Part shown: positions 1 through 9,356 of the stretch, in pieces
Numbering within the stretch: position 1 is the first letter of the stretch
Layout of the letters: each line of letters begins with the position of its first letter
NCBI GenBank assembly: GCA_035998445.1
Contig: DASYHQ010000026.1
Span: forward strand, 183,898 to 247,897
DNA: 64,000 bases
Direction: 5' to 3'
Source: Tepidisphaeraceae bacterium
GTDB taxonomy: Bacteria > Planctomycetota > Phycisphaerae > Tepidisphaerales > Tepidisphaeraceae
The notes under the pieces: model-generated
Told to the model about the DNA's origin: nothing
The model's database searches: none
What the model saw: only the letters and a program-made list of their open reading frames with translations
Made by a program: the position numbers and the translations under genes

Positions 1-1086
1 TTCTTTCGCGTCTTTACCTTCCCCACGTTCCAATCCGTCGTCGCGGTCATCACGAGCTTTCTGATCGTTATTTTCGCCGGCCCTACCGTCATCAGTTGGC
101 TGCGTCGGCAGAAGATCGGCGACCTCGCCACGTTCGACCAGGCCGAGATCGACGCGCTCATGGCGAGCAAGAAAGGCACGCCCACGATGGGTGGCCTGTT
201 GATTGTCACGGCAATCGCCGGCACCACATTGCTGCTGGCCGACTTGACGAACTTCTACGTTGGTATGGCGCTCGTCTGCCTGATCTGGCTCGGCGGTGTC
301 GGCGCCGCCGACGATTGGCTGAAGCTGACCGCCGGCCGGCGCGCCGGTAGCCGCGTGGGGCTCACCAGCTTGGAAAAACTGCTGTTTCAGGTCGGTTTGG
401 GCGTGCTTCTATCCGTTTTCACCTATTACTACGGCCACCAACTTCCCGACACCAGCAAGCTGTACATCCCGTTCATCAAAGACCCGATCCTGCAGATGTC
501 ACTGCCGATGTTCGTGCTCGTGGGCACGCTGGTGATGACCGGCACAAGCAACGCCGTGAACCTGACCGACGGTCTCGACGGCCTGGCCGCGGGCTGCGTG
601 GCGATCGCGAGCTTCACGTTCCTCGTCCTGGCGCTGATCGTCGGCGACTACTACCTCGCGCCGTTCCTGAAGATGCCCCACATCATGCCCGCCGGCCAGA
701 TGGCGGTGCTGGCGGGGTCGATGGCCGGCGCGTGCCTGGGCTTCCTCTGGTTCAACTGCAACCCCGCCCGCGTCTTCATGGGCGACACCGGCTCGCTGGC
801 GCTGGGCGGCCTGCTGGGCTACATCGCGATCGTCGTCCGCCACGAATTGGTCCTGTTCCTCGTCGGCGGCATCTTCGTCGCCGAGGCGGTGTCGGTGATG
901 ATGCAGGTGAGCTACTTCAAGTACACCCGCAAGCGCTTCGGTGAAGGCCGGCGCATCTTCCTGATGTCCCCGCTGCACCACCACTTCCAGCGCAAGGGTT
1001 GGACGGAAACCCAGGTTGTCACCCGCTTCTGGCTGGTGGGCGCCATGCTGGCCATGCTGTCGCTGGCGACGGTGAAGCTGCGCTAA
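1..1086 (+). CDS. mraY: MraY, phospho-MurNAc-pentapeptide transferase (5' partial)
   Basis: Integral membrane enzyme that moves phospho-MurNAc-pentapeptide from UDP onto undecaprenyl phosphate, making lipid I. The reading frame is open from base 1; by comparison with the usual 360-residue enzyme roughly the first 15 residues lie outside the window, so the internal ATG at 160 is not the start. Family motifs are present in order: KKGTPTMGG, the Asp pair in GAADDWLK, NAVNLTDGLDGLAAG, NPARVFMGDTGSLALGG and the C-terminal PLHHHFQ. About ten hydrophobic segments are visible. It heads the plus-strand wall-synthesis run; the usual partner murD does not follow it. Confidence 0.96.
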   Translation, partial: FFRVFTFPTFQSVVAVITSFLIVIFAGPTVISWLRRQKIGDLATFDQAEIDALMASKKGTPTMGGLLIVTAIAGTTLLLADLTNFYVGMALVCLIWLGGVGAADDWLKLTAGRRAGSRVGLTSLEKLLFQVGLGVLLSVFTYYYGHQLPDTSKLYIPFIKDPILQMSLPMFVLVGTLVMTGTSNAVNLTDGLDGLAAGCVAIASFTFLVLALIVGDYYLAPFLKMPHIMPAGQMAVLAGSMAGACLGFLWFNCNPARVFMGDTGSLALGGLLGYIAIVVRHELVLFLVGGIFVAEAVSVMMQVSYFKYTRKRFGEGRRIFLMSPLHHHFQRKGWTETQVVTRFWLVGAMLAMLSLATVKLR

Positions 1087-1554
1087 ACCGCCGATGCTAC
1101 TCGCTTCTGTAGGACAGGCATTCCTGCCTGTCTCTCCCCCCGTCTTCGCTGCGCAACGAGTCATCGAAGAGACACGAAGGCGCGAAGATCGCGAAGCAGG
1201 ACGCGAAGGGCAACCGGGCCCGTCGCGGCGGTCTGGGTAAGCCGAAACCCGAAAACATGCACCATTCTGCACCATTCTGCACCATTGGGTGAGCGGGGAA
1301 GAGCCAGGTCTGGTCCCGCGAGTCGCCTACTCGGTTCTCAAAGAGCATGCTGTCCAACTCTACGCTCGCGCTGCGCGTTTGACGTGGATGGGGCGCAACG
1401 CCCTTCGCGCCTCTTCGCGTCCTCACCTTCGCGACCTTCGCGTCAAAAAACTTCCTCCTTCCGCAGGACGGAAGACGGGGGAGAGCGGAGGGAGAGACAG
1501 GCAGGAATGCCTGTCCTACAGAAGATGAGGGTAATCGTCCGATAACGCTTTTGT
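1087..1554. repeat. Intergenic repeat R1, copy a (34-bp inverted ends)
   Basis: The mraY-ftsW gap is almost entirely one repeat element. Bases 1104-1137 are the exact reverse complement of 1491-1524 (34 bp). Each arm is itself palindromic (GACAGGCA, TTCC, TGCCTGTC). The interior holds stretches rich in TTCGCG. Short open frames on both strands read straight through the arms and are not believable genes. Related copies are at 4064-4347 and, as a one-armed version, near 39522-39679. Confidence 0.85.
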
Positions 1555-2754
1555 ATGGATGCCTGCATCTACCGCCTGCGCCTCCGCGACATCCTCGCCA
1601 TCTGCGTGATCGCATTGCTGTTGTTCGGCGTGATCATGGTGCAGTCGGCGGCCACGAACATCACCGGGGACCTGGGATGGGAGTGGACGCAGCGCGGCAC
1701 GCGGCACCTCATTTACGCCGTCGTCGCGATCGCGACGTTCTTCATCATCGGGCACATGGATTACGCCAGCTTGTTGCGAAGGCGCGACAGCGTCTTCCGC
1801 GCCCCCGTGCTCTGGCTGGCGGCGCTGGCGGCGATCGCGTGCGTGCTCGTGCTGGTGCCGGGGATCGGCAAAGAGGTCAACGGCGCCCGCCGCTGGCTGG
1901 CGCTGGGGCCGGTGCAGGTGCAACCGTCGGAAATGGCCAAGTGGGCCACGGTGCTGCTGCTGTCGTACTGGCTCACACACCGGCCGGTGAACACGGAACG
2001 ATTCTTCGGCTTCCTCTGCACATTACTGCCCATCGGGGCGCTGTGCCTACTGGTCGTCATTCAGGACTTCGGCACCGCGGCGTTGATCGCGGTCTGTTCG
2101 CTCACGATGCTGCTGGCCGGGCGGGTGAAGTGGTGGCATTTGGCGATCGTTATGCCACCGGTGCTGGGGGCGGCGTTCTGGTTCGTGTATCACAAGGAAT
2201 ATCGCTGGAAGCGCATGACCTCGTTCCTCGACCCCTACGCCAGCCCGCAGGGCGAGGGCTACCACATGATCCAGTCGCTGCTGAGCTTCAGCACCGGCGG
2301 CATCCTCGGCAAGGGGCTTGGCAACGGCATCCAAAAGCTCGGCTATCTGCCGGAGGACACCACCGATTTCATCTTCGCCGTGATATGTGAAGAATTGGGC
2401 CTGTTCGGCGCGCTGCTGACGGTCGTACTGTACCTGGGCATCGTGTACGTCGCCTGGCAGACGGTGAAGCAGAAGCGGGATGACCTCGGCCGGATGCTGG
2501 CGTTCGGGATTTCGACGATGCTGACGCTGCAGGCGGTCATCAACATCGCCGTCGCCACGGTCAGCGTGCCGACGAAGGGGCTGTCGCTGCCGCTCATCAG
2601 CGCCGGTGGCAGCGGATTGGTCATCACCTGCGCGGCCCTCGGATTGCTCTACAGCGTCACCCGCACCAGCCCCGACGAATCGCCGGAGCGCACCCGACTC
2701 GCGGACGATGGGTACAAGATGGAACAACCGCAAGAATCGAAGCGGGCGGCGTAG
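1555..2754 (+). CDS. ftsW: FtsW, SEDS-family septal peptidoglycan polymerase
   Basis: Polytopic SEDS protein (399 aa), the glycosyltransferase that polymerises lipid II at the septum together with a class B penicillin-binding protein. About ten membrane segments, the DFGTAALIAV segment mid-protein and the C-terminal LPLISAGGSGL motif identify the family. Its place between mraY and murG favours FtsW over the elongation paralogue RodA. The C-terminal tail is polar. No strong Shine-Dalgarno is seen ahead of the ATG at 1555, which directly follows repeat R1. Confidence 0.93.
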   Translation: MDACIYRLRLRDILAICVIALLLFGVIMVQSAATNITGDLGWEWTQRGTRHLIYAVVAIATFFIIGHMDYASLLRRRDSVFRAPVLWLAALAAIACVLVLVPGIGKEVNGARRWLALGPVQVQPSEMAKWATVLLLSYWLTHRPVNTERFFGFLCTLLPIGALCLLVVIQDFGTAALIAVCSLTMLLAGRVKWWHLAIVMPPVLGAAFWFVYHKEYRWKRMTSFLDPYASPQGEGYHMIQSLLSFSTGGILGKGLGNGIQKLGYLPEDTTDFIFAVICEELGLFGALLTVVLYLGIVYVAWQTVKQKRDDLGRMLAFGISTMLTLQAVINIAVATVSVPTKGLSLPLISAGGSGLVITCAALGLLYSVTRTSPDESPERTRLADDGYKMEQPQESKRAA

Positions 2755-2938
2755 AAGAATGGAAGAGACGCGAAGGCGCGAAGGAGGACGCGAAGAAACG
2801 CGAAGGTAAAACAGGGTGGAAAGTTTTGCCCCCTATCCGACGTTACACTGACGAATGATGAACTGATCCATTAAATTGAACTTCGCGATCCTTCGCGTCC
2901 TCCTTCGCGCCTTCGCGTCTCTTGCTCTCCAAAGAACC

Positions 2939-4054
2939 ATGCCAGACAGTCCAACCATTCTCTTCGCAGGCGGCGGCACCGGGGGGCACCTGTATCCGGG
3001 CATCTCGGTCGCGCAGGCGTTGCTGAAGGTGAACCCGAACATCAGACCGTTGTTTTTGACGACGAACAAGGAGATCGACAAGGTCATCCTCGAGCCGACC
3101 GGTTTTGAATTCATCCCCCAGCCGATCGTACCGCCGGTGAAAACGGTGGGCGGGCTATTAAAATTCTGGAAGAGCTGGCGGGACACGAAGGACATCGTCC
3201 GCAAGACGATCAACGACCGCCGCCCCGCCGCCGTGTTGGGGCTGGGTGGGTACGCTGCGGGCGTCGCAGTGAAGGAAGGCGCCCAGCGCGGGCTAAAGGC
3301 GGCCGTCATCAATCCGGACGTCATTCCCGGCAAGGCCAACCAGTATTTGCTGCAGTACGTCGACACGGTTTGCTGCCAGTTCGCCGAAACCGCCGAGCAT
3401 GTCGAACCGAAGCATCACGGCAAGCTCCGCGTCACCGGTTGCCCGATTCGCACCGAAATCCTTGCCATGCCCTCGCGCGACGAGGCGATCGCCCGCCTGG
3501 GGCTCGAACGCCGGCTGAGCACGCTGGTCGTCACCGGCGCCTCGCTGGGTGCCAAGACGGTTAACGAAGCCATCCTGACGATGCTGAAGGACGTTACGCT
3601 GCGCGGCTGGCAGATCTTGCACCTGAGTGGCCGCGAACACGTCGACAGCGTGCGGGCGGGGTACCGCGAATTGGAACAGCCGGCCCGCATCCTCGACTTC
3701 ACCCCCGCGATGGCGGACGTGTGGGCGGTGGCGGACATCGCCATCAGCCGTAGCGGCGCCAGCAGTTGCGCCGAATTGACCGCCTGCGGCGTGCCGAGCA
3801 TCCTGCTGCCCTACCCGTACCACAAAGACATGCACCAGCGCGCCAACGCCAAAGTGTTGGCCGACGCCGGCGCCGCGATTTTGATCGACGACGACAAGGA
3901 CCGCCGCAAGAACGCCGACAAGCTCCGGCCGGCGTTGGAGTCGCTCCTGTTCGACGGAAACAAGCGCAAGGCCATGTCCGACGCCGCGAGACGCATCGGC
4001 AAGCCCAACGCGTCGGATGAAGTCGCCGCGGCGATGCTGGCGATGATCGGGTAG
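2939..4054 (+). CDS. murG: MurG, lipid II synthase (GlcNAc transferase)
   Basis: Adds GlcNAc from UDP-GlcNAc to lipid I at the inner face of the membrane, giving lipid II. Length 371 aa from the ATG at 2939, typical for MurG. The N-terminal glycine loop GGGTGGHLYPG (residues 11-21) and the C-terminal donor-site segment SGASSCAELTACGVPSILLP are diagnostic. The frame is open further upstream, but that extension is read from TTCGCG-rich repeat sequence (2876-2938), so I start at MPDSPTILF. It follows ftsW and precedes murC, as in the standard dcw order. Confidence 0.95.
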   Translation: MPDSPTILFAGGGTGGHLYPGISVAQALLKVNPNIRPLFLTTNKEIDKVILEPTGFEFIPQPIVPPVKTVGGLLKFWKSWRDTKDIVRKTINDRRPAAVLGLGGYAAGVAVKEGAQRGLKAAVINPDVIPGKANQYLLQYVDTVCCQFAETAEHVEPKHHGKLRVTGCPIRTEILAMPSRDEAIARLGLERRLSTLVVTGASLGAKTVNEAILTMLKDVTLRGWQILHLSGREHVDSVRAGYRELEQPARILDFTPAMADVWAVADIAISRSGASSCAELTACGVPSILLPYPYHKDMHQRANAKVLADAGAAILIDDDKDRRKNADKLRPALESLLFDGNKRKAMSDAARRIGKPNASDEVAAAMLAMIG

Positions 4055-4063
4055 CGGAACCCT

Positions 4064-4347
4064 CTTCTTTAGGACAGGCATTCCTGCCTGTCTCTCCCCC
4101 CGTATTCTCGAAATCAAAATCCCAAGCGCCAATGCCAAACAAATGACCAAGCACCAAATCCCAATCAGAGGCTTGCTCCTCCTCTCCGTGTCTGCCTCTG
4201 TGCTCTCTGTGTCCGCTGTGGTTCAACCTCTTCTTCTTCGCGCCACCTTCGCGACGCCTTCGCGGCCTTCGCGTCTAGATCTTTTCTGAATACGGGGGGA
4301 GAGGCGGACGCCCTGAGAGACAGGCAGGAATGCCCGTCCTACAGAAG
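4064..4347. repeat. Intergenic repeat R1, copy b
   Basis: Fills most of the murG-murC gap (4055-4444). The left arm 4064-4097 differs from copy a by one base (4069); the right arm is 4315-4347. The interior contains the R6 phrase CCAAACAAATGACCAAGCAC (near 4133) and a long stretch that also occurs, with small changes, at about 39522-39679, so this is a composite element. Nothing coding is seen in the gap. Confidence 0.8.
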
Positions 4348-4444
4348 TGGGAATTGGGCGGCCGATGACAACGGAGCAAACCCAACGCCATTTGAACGCG
4401 TAGATACAAACAAGTACCATCGCCGCACACCACAAGGGAGTCGC

Positions 4445-5887
4445 TTGGCACAGCAGACGCGAATGGATTCGCAGGCCTCATCAACCCTCACGCGCCCCGC
4501 GAGCCGGTTTACCGGCAAGCGCGTCCACTTCATCGGCATCGGCGGTAGCGGCATGAGCGGCTTGGCCCGCATGCTGCTCGACAGTGGCGCGATCGTCACG
4601 GGTTCCGAACCCAAGCCGTCCGACGTCACGTTCGCCCTGGGCATGAGCGGCGTGAAGATCTCCCGCGACCAGCTTGGTGAACACCTCGACCGCGGCGTCG
4701 GCCTCGTCGTGCGCTCGGCGGCGGTGAAGGACGGCAATCCTGAATATCTGGCCGCCAAGGCCTACGGCATTCCGGTGGTGAAGTACGCCAAGCTGCTGGG
4801 CGAAGTGATGGCCGAGCGGCACGGCATCGCGATCGCCGGCACGCACGGTAAGAGCACCACCACCGCCATGACGGCGTACACGCTGCTGCAGTGCGACGTC
4901 GACGCCAGCTTCGTCGTCGGTGGCACCGTGCCGCAACTCGGTGGTGGCAGCCGCAGTGGCGCAGCGGCGGCGTTCGTCGCCGAGGCCTGCGAGTTCGACC
5001 GCTCGTTCCACAACCTGCGCCCGTCGGTCGTCGTGCTGACCAACGTCGAGGAAGACCACCTCGACTGCTACAAGGATTTGAACGACATCATCGACAGCTT
5101 CCGCACGTTCATCGGCATGGTCCCCGACGACGGCACGCTGATCGTGAACGGTAAGGACGTTAACGTCGCCCGCTCGATCGCCGGCACGCGGGCAACGATC
5201 GAGACGGTGGCGCTTATCGATCATGTTCTTCGTGCCCCGAACTACACCTGGAGCACCCGCCCGATCGGCATCGTCAACGGCTGCCACACCGGCGAGCTGT
5301 ACCACAACGGGGTGCGGGTCGGCACGATCCAGCTGTCGGTCGCGGGGGAACACAACCTGATCAACGCGACCATGGCGATCGCGGCCTGCGCGACCTGCGG
5401 CGTCGACCCCGCCCGGGCGGCGGTCGCGATCGGGGGCTTTAAGGGGGTCGACCGCCGGATGACCGAGATGGGCCACTGCAACGGCGCCACGATCATCGAC
5501 GACTACGGCCACCACCCCACCGAAATACGTGCCACGCTCGCGGCCATTCGCGAGCGGTACCAGCCGAAACGGTTGTTCTGCGTCTTCCAGCCGCACCAGC
5601 ACAGCCGCACGCGGTTCCTGCTGGACGACTTCGCCACCGCCTTCACTGCCGCCGACGAGACGATCGTGCCCGATATCTACTTCGTGCGCGACAGCGAGGC
5701 TGAACGTGCCATGGTCAGCAGCAACGACCTCGTCGCCCGCGTCACCGGCAACGGTCAGGCCGCCATTCACCTGCCGATCTTCAGCGACATCGTTAACCAC
5801 CTGAAGGCGAAGATCGGTGATGGCGACCTCGTCGTAACGATGGGCGCCGGCAACGTGTGGGAAATCGGGCGGGATCTGGTGGGGTAG
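4445..5887 (+). CDS. murC: MurC, UDP-MurNAc-L-alanine ligase
   Basis: ATP-dependent ligase that adds the first amino acid, L-Ala, to UDP-MurNAc in the cytoplasm. 480 aa, with the N-terminal UDP-binding loop GIGGSGMSGL (31-40), the ATP loop GTHGKSTTT (132-140), NVEEDHLDCY in the central domain, and DDYGHHPTEI at the start of the C-terminal domain. I prefer the TTG at 4445 because GGGAG lies five bases upstream; the ATG at 4463 is the alternative and has no such site. Neighbours murG and murB are on the same strand. Confidence 0.95.
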   Translation: MAQQTRMDSQASSTLTRPASRFTGKRVHFIGIGGSGMSGLARMLLDSGAIVTGSEPKPSDVTFALGMSGVKISRDQLGEHLDRGVGLVVRSAAVKDGNPEYLAAKAYGIPVVKYAKLLGEVMAERHGIAIAGTHGKSTTTAMTAYTLLQCDVDASFVVGGTVPQLGGGSRSGAAAAFVAEACEFDRSFHNLRPSVVVLTNVEEDHLDCYKDLNDIIDSFRTFIGMVPDDGTLIVNGKDVNVARSIAGTRATIETVALIDHVLRAPNYTWSTRPIGIVNGCHTGELYHNGVRVGTIQLSVAGEHNLINATMAIAACATCGVDPARAAVAIGGFKGVDRRMTEMGHCNGATIIDDYGHHPTEIRATLAAIRERYQPKRLFCVFQPHQHSRTRFLLDDFATAFTAADETIVPDIYFVRDSEAERAMVSSNDLVARVTGNGQAAIHLPIFSDIVNHLKAKIGDGDLVVTMGAGNVWEIGRDLVG

Positions 5888-5940
5888 AAGAGAGTTTAAA
5901 CCGTCAAAAGACGCCAAGGAAGAGAGCAGTCCGGTCTTAT

Positions 5941-6055
5941 CCCCTCTCCCGGTACTCCGGGAGAGGGTTAGGGTGAGGGTGATTTTGAACTGCTGGCGAC
6001 TCTCACAAGAACGGAATCACCCTCACCTAGCCTCTCCCGGCGTACCGGGAGAGGG
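5941..6055. repeat. Intergenic repeat R3 in murC-murB gap (5888-6230)
   Basis: Inverted repeat with arms starting CCCTCTCCCGGTACTCCGGG and ending in its reverse complement with small changes; each arm folds on itself, and a second paired block (GGGTGAGGGTGATT with AATCACCCTCACC) lies inside. Other complete copies are at 7148-7262, 22565-22682 and 24086-24199, all between same-strand genes. The rest of the gap is unremarkable. Confidence 0.85.
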
Positions 6056-6230
6056 ACCGGAGCGCCCGGCCTCAAATTCCTTGGTGCTCTTGGCGGTTCA
6101 ATCTCTTCTCCGCGACCTGAAAATATGACGAATCGAAATTGCCGGTGCAAACGCATGGGCGAGCGGCCCGGGGCACGGTAAAACAGGGGCGCGTCATCCA
6201 TTCGTTTTATGTCCTAGACTCCTTTTGCTG

Positions 6231-7127
6231 ATGAAACTTCACACCGCCAATCCGTTCGCCGACCTGGAAGAGATCGTGACCGAGAACGCGCCGCTGGCGC
6301 CGCTCACGTGGTATCGCATTGGTGGGCCGGCCCGCTGGCTCGTGCGGCCGCGGTCGCTGGACGAGTTGCAGACCGTCGTGGGGCGCTGCAACGAGGCGGA
6401 CATCAAGACGTTCGTGCTTGGCTTGGGCGCCAACCTGCTCGTGGGCGATGCCGGCGTGGACGGTTGCGTGATCAAGCTGGACGCCGAGTACTGGCGGCGG
6501 GCGAAGATCGACAAGACCACGCTCGAGGTCGGCGCGGGCGTCGACATTCAGAAGCTCATCCTCCGCACCGTGCGCAGTGGCCTGGCAGGCATCGAGACGC
6601 TCGCGGGCATCCCCGGCACCATCGGGGGTGGCATTCGTATGAACGCCGGTGGCAAGTACGGCGACATCGGCTCGCGCGTGACCAAGGTCACCGTGATGAG
6701 CCAGGACGGTACCGTCTTCGACCGCCTGAAGGATGATTTGATCTTCGAGTACCGCAGGACGAACATCGTTGCGCCGTTCATCTTGGGCGCAACGCTCGAG
6801 TTAGAGCAGGAAGACCCCGACGAACTCATGCGGCGGACGAAGGAAATCTGGATGTTCAAGCGCAACAGCCAACCGCTGAACACCAAGAGCGCCGGCTGCA
6901 TGTTCAAGAACCCCCGCGGCCTGTCGGCCGGCGCCTTGATCGACAAGGCCGGTCTGAAGGGCTTCCGCGTGGGCGGCGCCGAGGTCAGCACCGTCCACGC
7001 CAACTTCATCATCGCCCACCCCGGCTGTAAGGCCGACGACGTGCTGAAGATCGTCAAGATCATCAAGGAACGCGTCGCGGAGAAGAACGAGATTGAGTTG
7101 GAGAGCGAAGTGAAGGTGTGGGGATAG
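6231..7127 (+). CDS. murB: MurB, UDP-N-acetylenolpyruvoylglucosamine reductase
   Basis: FAD- and NADPH-dependent reductase making UDP-MurNAc. 298 aa from the ATG at 6231 (a TTG two codons earlier is possible). The FAD-binding region LGLGANLLVGDAGVDG (about residues 66-81), AGIPGTIGGGIRMNAG (about 123-138), the YRRTN segment and SAGCMFKNP with the catalytic-loop Ser (about 220-228) are all present; the compact length is that of type II MurB. It sits between murC and ddl with an R3 element on each side. Confidence 0.95.
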   Translation: MKLHTANPFADLEEIVTENAPLAPLTWYRIGGPARWLVRPRSLDELQTVVGRCNEADIKTFVLGLGANLLVGDAGVDGCVIKLDAEYWRRAKIDKTTLEVGAGVDIQKLILRTVRSGLAGIETLAGIPGTIGGGIRMNAGGKYGDIGSRVTKVTVMSQDGTVFDRLKDDLIFEYRRTNIVAPFILGATLELEQEDPDELMRRTKEIWMFKRNSQPLNTKSAGCMFKNPRGLSAGALIDKAGLKGFRVGGAEVSTVHANFIIAHPGCKADDVLKIVKIIKERVAEKNEIELESEVKVWG

Positions 7128-7147
7128 ATGGAAAGCGGAACGCCGAT

Positions 7148-7262
7148 CCCCTCTCCCGGTACTCCGGGAGAGGGTTAGGGTGAGGGTGATTTCGAGTGAC
7201 GAGAACCGTCAGCAGTTGGAAATCACCCTCACCCAGCCTCTCCCGGAGTACCGGGAGAGGGG
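7148..7262. repeat. Intergenic repeat R3 in murB-ddl gap
   Basis: Second R3 copy, nearly identical to 5941-6055, with both arms intact. An open frame runs from inside it into ddl, which is why ddl can look about 35 residues longer than it is. Confidence 0.85.
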
Positions 7263-7300
7263 CCAGAGCGGCCTCCTTTGCAACGAACACCGAGACACCC

Positions 7301-8203
7301 ATGAAAGTCACAGTTCTCTACGGCGGCCCCAGCGCGGAACGCGAGATCTCGCTCATCAGCGGCAAAGCCGTCATCGAAGGCCTGAAGTCGATGGGCCACG
7401 AGGTGTTCGCCAGCGACGTGTCGCCGACGGACCTCGCGGGGCTCGATCATCCTGCGGACGTCGTCTTCCCCGTGCTGCATGGGCAGTTCGGTGAAAGTGG
7501 CGAGCTGCAGGAGATCCTGGAAAGCCGCGGCCTGCCCTTCGTGGGCAGTGGCAGCGCGGCATCGCGCACCGGCATGAACAAGGCCGCGTCGAAGGACCGC
7601 TGGAAGGCCGCCGGCCTGCCGACGGCGGCGTGGCAGGTGATTAATGGTGGGCCGGAGGCGGTCGCGGAGCTGTCGATCGAGGCCCCCTGCGTCGTGAAGG
7701 CGCTCGACAGTGGCAGCAGCATCGACGTCTACGTCTGCAAGACCAGCTCTCACGCCAAGGCCGCGCTCGGTGAACTGCTGGCCAAGCATGGCCGGGCGAT
7801 GGTCGAAAAGTTCGTGAAAGGCACCGAGCTGACTGTCGGCATCCTGGAAGAAAAGCCGCTGGCGCCGATTCGCATCACGACCAGCCACGAGTTCTTCGAC
7901 TTCACCGCCAAGTACAAGGGGAACGACGCCCAGCACCACTTCGACCTTGGTTTGCCGGGCGACGTGATCGCCAAGGTGCAGGAGATTGCCAAGCGGGCGC
8001 ACGAGACGATCGGTTGCCGCGATTTGTCGCGGGTGGACGTGATTGTGGACGAGGGATACCAGCCCTGGATCTTAGAAATTAACACATTACCGGGCTTTAC
8101 GCCGAAGAGCCTATTACCGGAAGCCGCTGCACACGGTGGGACCGCGTTTGGGCCGCTGGTGGACCGGCTGGTGAAGCGGGCGAAGGAGCGTGGATCGAAA
8201 TAG
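7301..8203 (+). CDS. ddl: D-alanine--D-alanine ligase
   Basis: ATP-grasp ligase joining two D-Ala for the pentapeptide stem. 300 aa from the ATG at 7301. The N-terminal YGGPSAEREISLISG, VFPVLHGQFGESGELQ, PFVGSGSAASRTGMNK, KPL..IRITT and the Mg/ATP-binding ILEINTLPGFTPKSLLPEAA near the C-terminus are typical. The upstream continuation of the frame is read from repeat R3 and is discarded. Part of the murC-murB-ddl run. Confidence 0.95.
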   Translation: MKVTVLYGGPSAEREISLISGKAVIEGLKSMGHEVFASDVSPTDLAGLDHPADVVFPVLHGQFGESGELQEILESRGLPFVGSGSAASRTGMNKAASKDRWKAAGLPTAAWQVINGGPEAVAELSIEAPCVVKALDSGSSIDVYVCKTSSHAKAALGELLAKHGRAMVEKFVKGTELTVGILEEKPLAPIRITTSHEFFDFTAKYKGNDAQHHFDLGLPGDVIAKVQEIAKRAHETIGCRDLSRVDVIVDEGYQPWILEINTLPGFTPKSLLPEAAAHGGTAFGPLVDRLVKRAKERGSK

Positions 8204-8225
8204 GAGCCGACGGACACATAGGCCT

Positions 8226-8328
8226 GTCATCCCGATAGGAGGCTTGCCGACCTGAGGGATCTCCCAAGTCGGACGACCGCCCGTGGCTCGAGATCCCTCA
8301 GGTCGCCTTAGGCTCCCTTCGGGATGAC
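8226..8328. repeat. Intergenic repeat R2 (ddl-ftsQ gap)
   Basis: Inverted repeat beginning GTCATCCCGA and ending TCGGGATGAC, with an inner pair ACCTGAGGGATCTC / GAGATCCCTCAGGT. Other copies: 11833-11935, 20918-21004 (degenerate), 26908-27009, 48221-48313, 49876-49978, 50994-51095 and 60517-60616. Half of an R3 arm pair follows at about 8342-8372, just upstream of the next start codon. Confidence 0.85.
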
Positions 8329-8384
8329 AACTTGTGCGCGATGACCCTCTCCCGACGCACCGGGCGAGAGGGAACTAGAAATAA

Positions 8385-9356
8385 ATGGCCAAGAGCAAGA
8401 CGACAACCTCCACCAAGAACCCGCCTAAGCCGCCACGGGAGCCGATGCTCTCACCCGCGGCCCGGCGGCGCGTGATTCATGCGCTGGCGGCGTTCATCGT
8501 CATCGTGGCGGCCGGTAGCGGGTTGTACGTGTTGAAGCGGCACGTGAGCCGTGATCTGACCTACGTCATCGATCCACCACGGGTCGTACTGAAGAATCGG
8601 CCCGTCTGGATGGGCGATTACCTGGCCACGCAGATCGTGCGGTCGGTCCGCCCCACCGGTGGGCACTCGGCGGCCGACAAGCAGGTGCTGGAAGACACGT
8701 ACGCCGCGTTGCAGCGCAACCCGTGGGTCCACCAGGTCCACCAGGTCCGCCGGGTGTATGGCGAGCAGCCGGGCGATACGATCGAGATCGACTGCGACTT
8801 CCGCGCGCCGATCGCGCTGGTGAAATGGGGCATCTACTACTGGCTGGTCGATGGCAACGGCGTGAAGCTCCCCGAACAGTACACCGCCGACCTGGTGCCC
8901 AAAATCGTGCTGGACCAGAACAAGCGCCCCGCGATCCGCATCATCGAAGGCGTCAAGCTGCCCCCACCCGAAACCGGCAACCCGTGGCACGGCGACGATC
9001 TGCACGCGGCGCTGGACATGATCAAGCTGTTGTACGGCCGACCGTTCGCCGACGACATCGTGAAGGTCGACGTCACCAATATTGCCGGCCGGGTGGATGG
9101 GCGCGAGGCCCAGGTCGTGTTGGTGACCAAGTGGGACACGCAGGTGCGCTGGGGCCGCCCGGTGAACGCGAAGGACTTCATCATTGAAGCGCCGGTCGCC
9201 CGCAAACTGCAGGGCCTTCAGGACGTTTACGCCCAGTACAAGCGCGTGGACGCGGGCAAGCCGTGGATCGACGTGCGGTTCGACAAGATCACGCACCCGG
9301 TGTCGACGCCCGCACCCACGCCACCGGCGGGCGCCTCGGCGAACGTGACACCGTGA
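8385..9356 (+). CDS. ftsQ: FtsQ-like division protein
   Basis: Probable FtsQ/DivIB: a bitopic membrane protein that scaffolds FtsB/FtsL at the septum. 323 aa with a short basic, proline-rich cytoplasmic N-terminus (1-28), one membrane helix (about 29-50) and a large extracytoplasmic part whose first section (about 53-150, RNPWVHQVHQVRRVYGEQPG) resembles a POTRA domain. Sequence similarity to well-studied FtsQ is weak by eye; the call rests on topology and position after ddl, the standard ddl-ftsQ order. Its stop overlaps the GTG start of the next gene. Confidence 0.75.
   Translation: MAKSKTTTSTKNPPKPPREPMLSPAARRRVIHALAAFIVIVAAGSGLYVLKRHVSRDLTYVIDPPRVVLKNRPVWMGDYLATQIVRSVRPTGGHSAADKQVLEDTYAALQRNPWVHQVHQVRRVYGEQPGDTIEIDCDFRAPIALVKWGIYYWLVDGNGVKLPEQYTADLVPKIVLDQNKRPAIRIIEGVKLPPPETGNPWHGDDLHAALDMIKLLYGRPFADDIVKVDVTNIAGRVDGREAQVVLVTKWDTQVRWGRPVNAKDFIIEAPVARKLQGLQDVYAQYKRVDAGKPWIDVRFDKITHPVSTPAPTPPAGASANVTP

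Noticed and set aside
7196..7300. Long N-terminal extension of ddl (and similarly tsaE, lpxB, murG, Gfo/Idh genes)
   Set aside because: The extensions are translated intergenic repeats (R2, R3, R4 or TTCGCG tracts) and lack family conservation.
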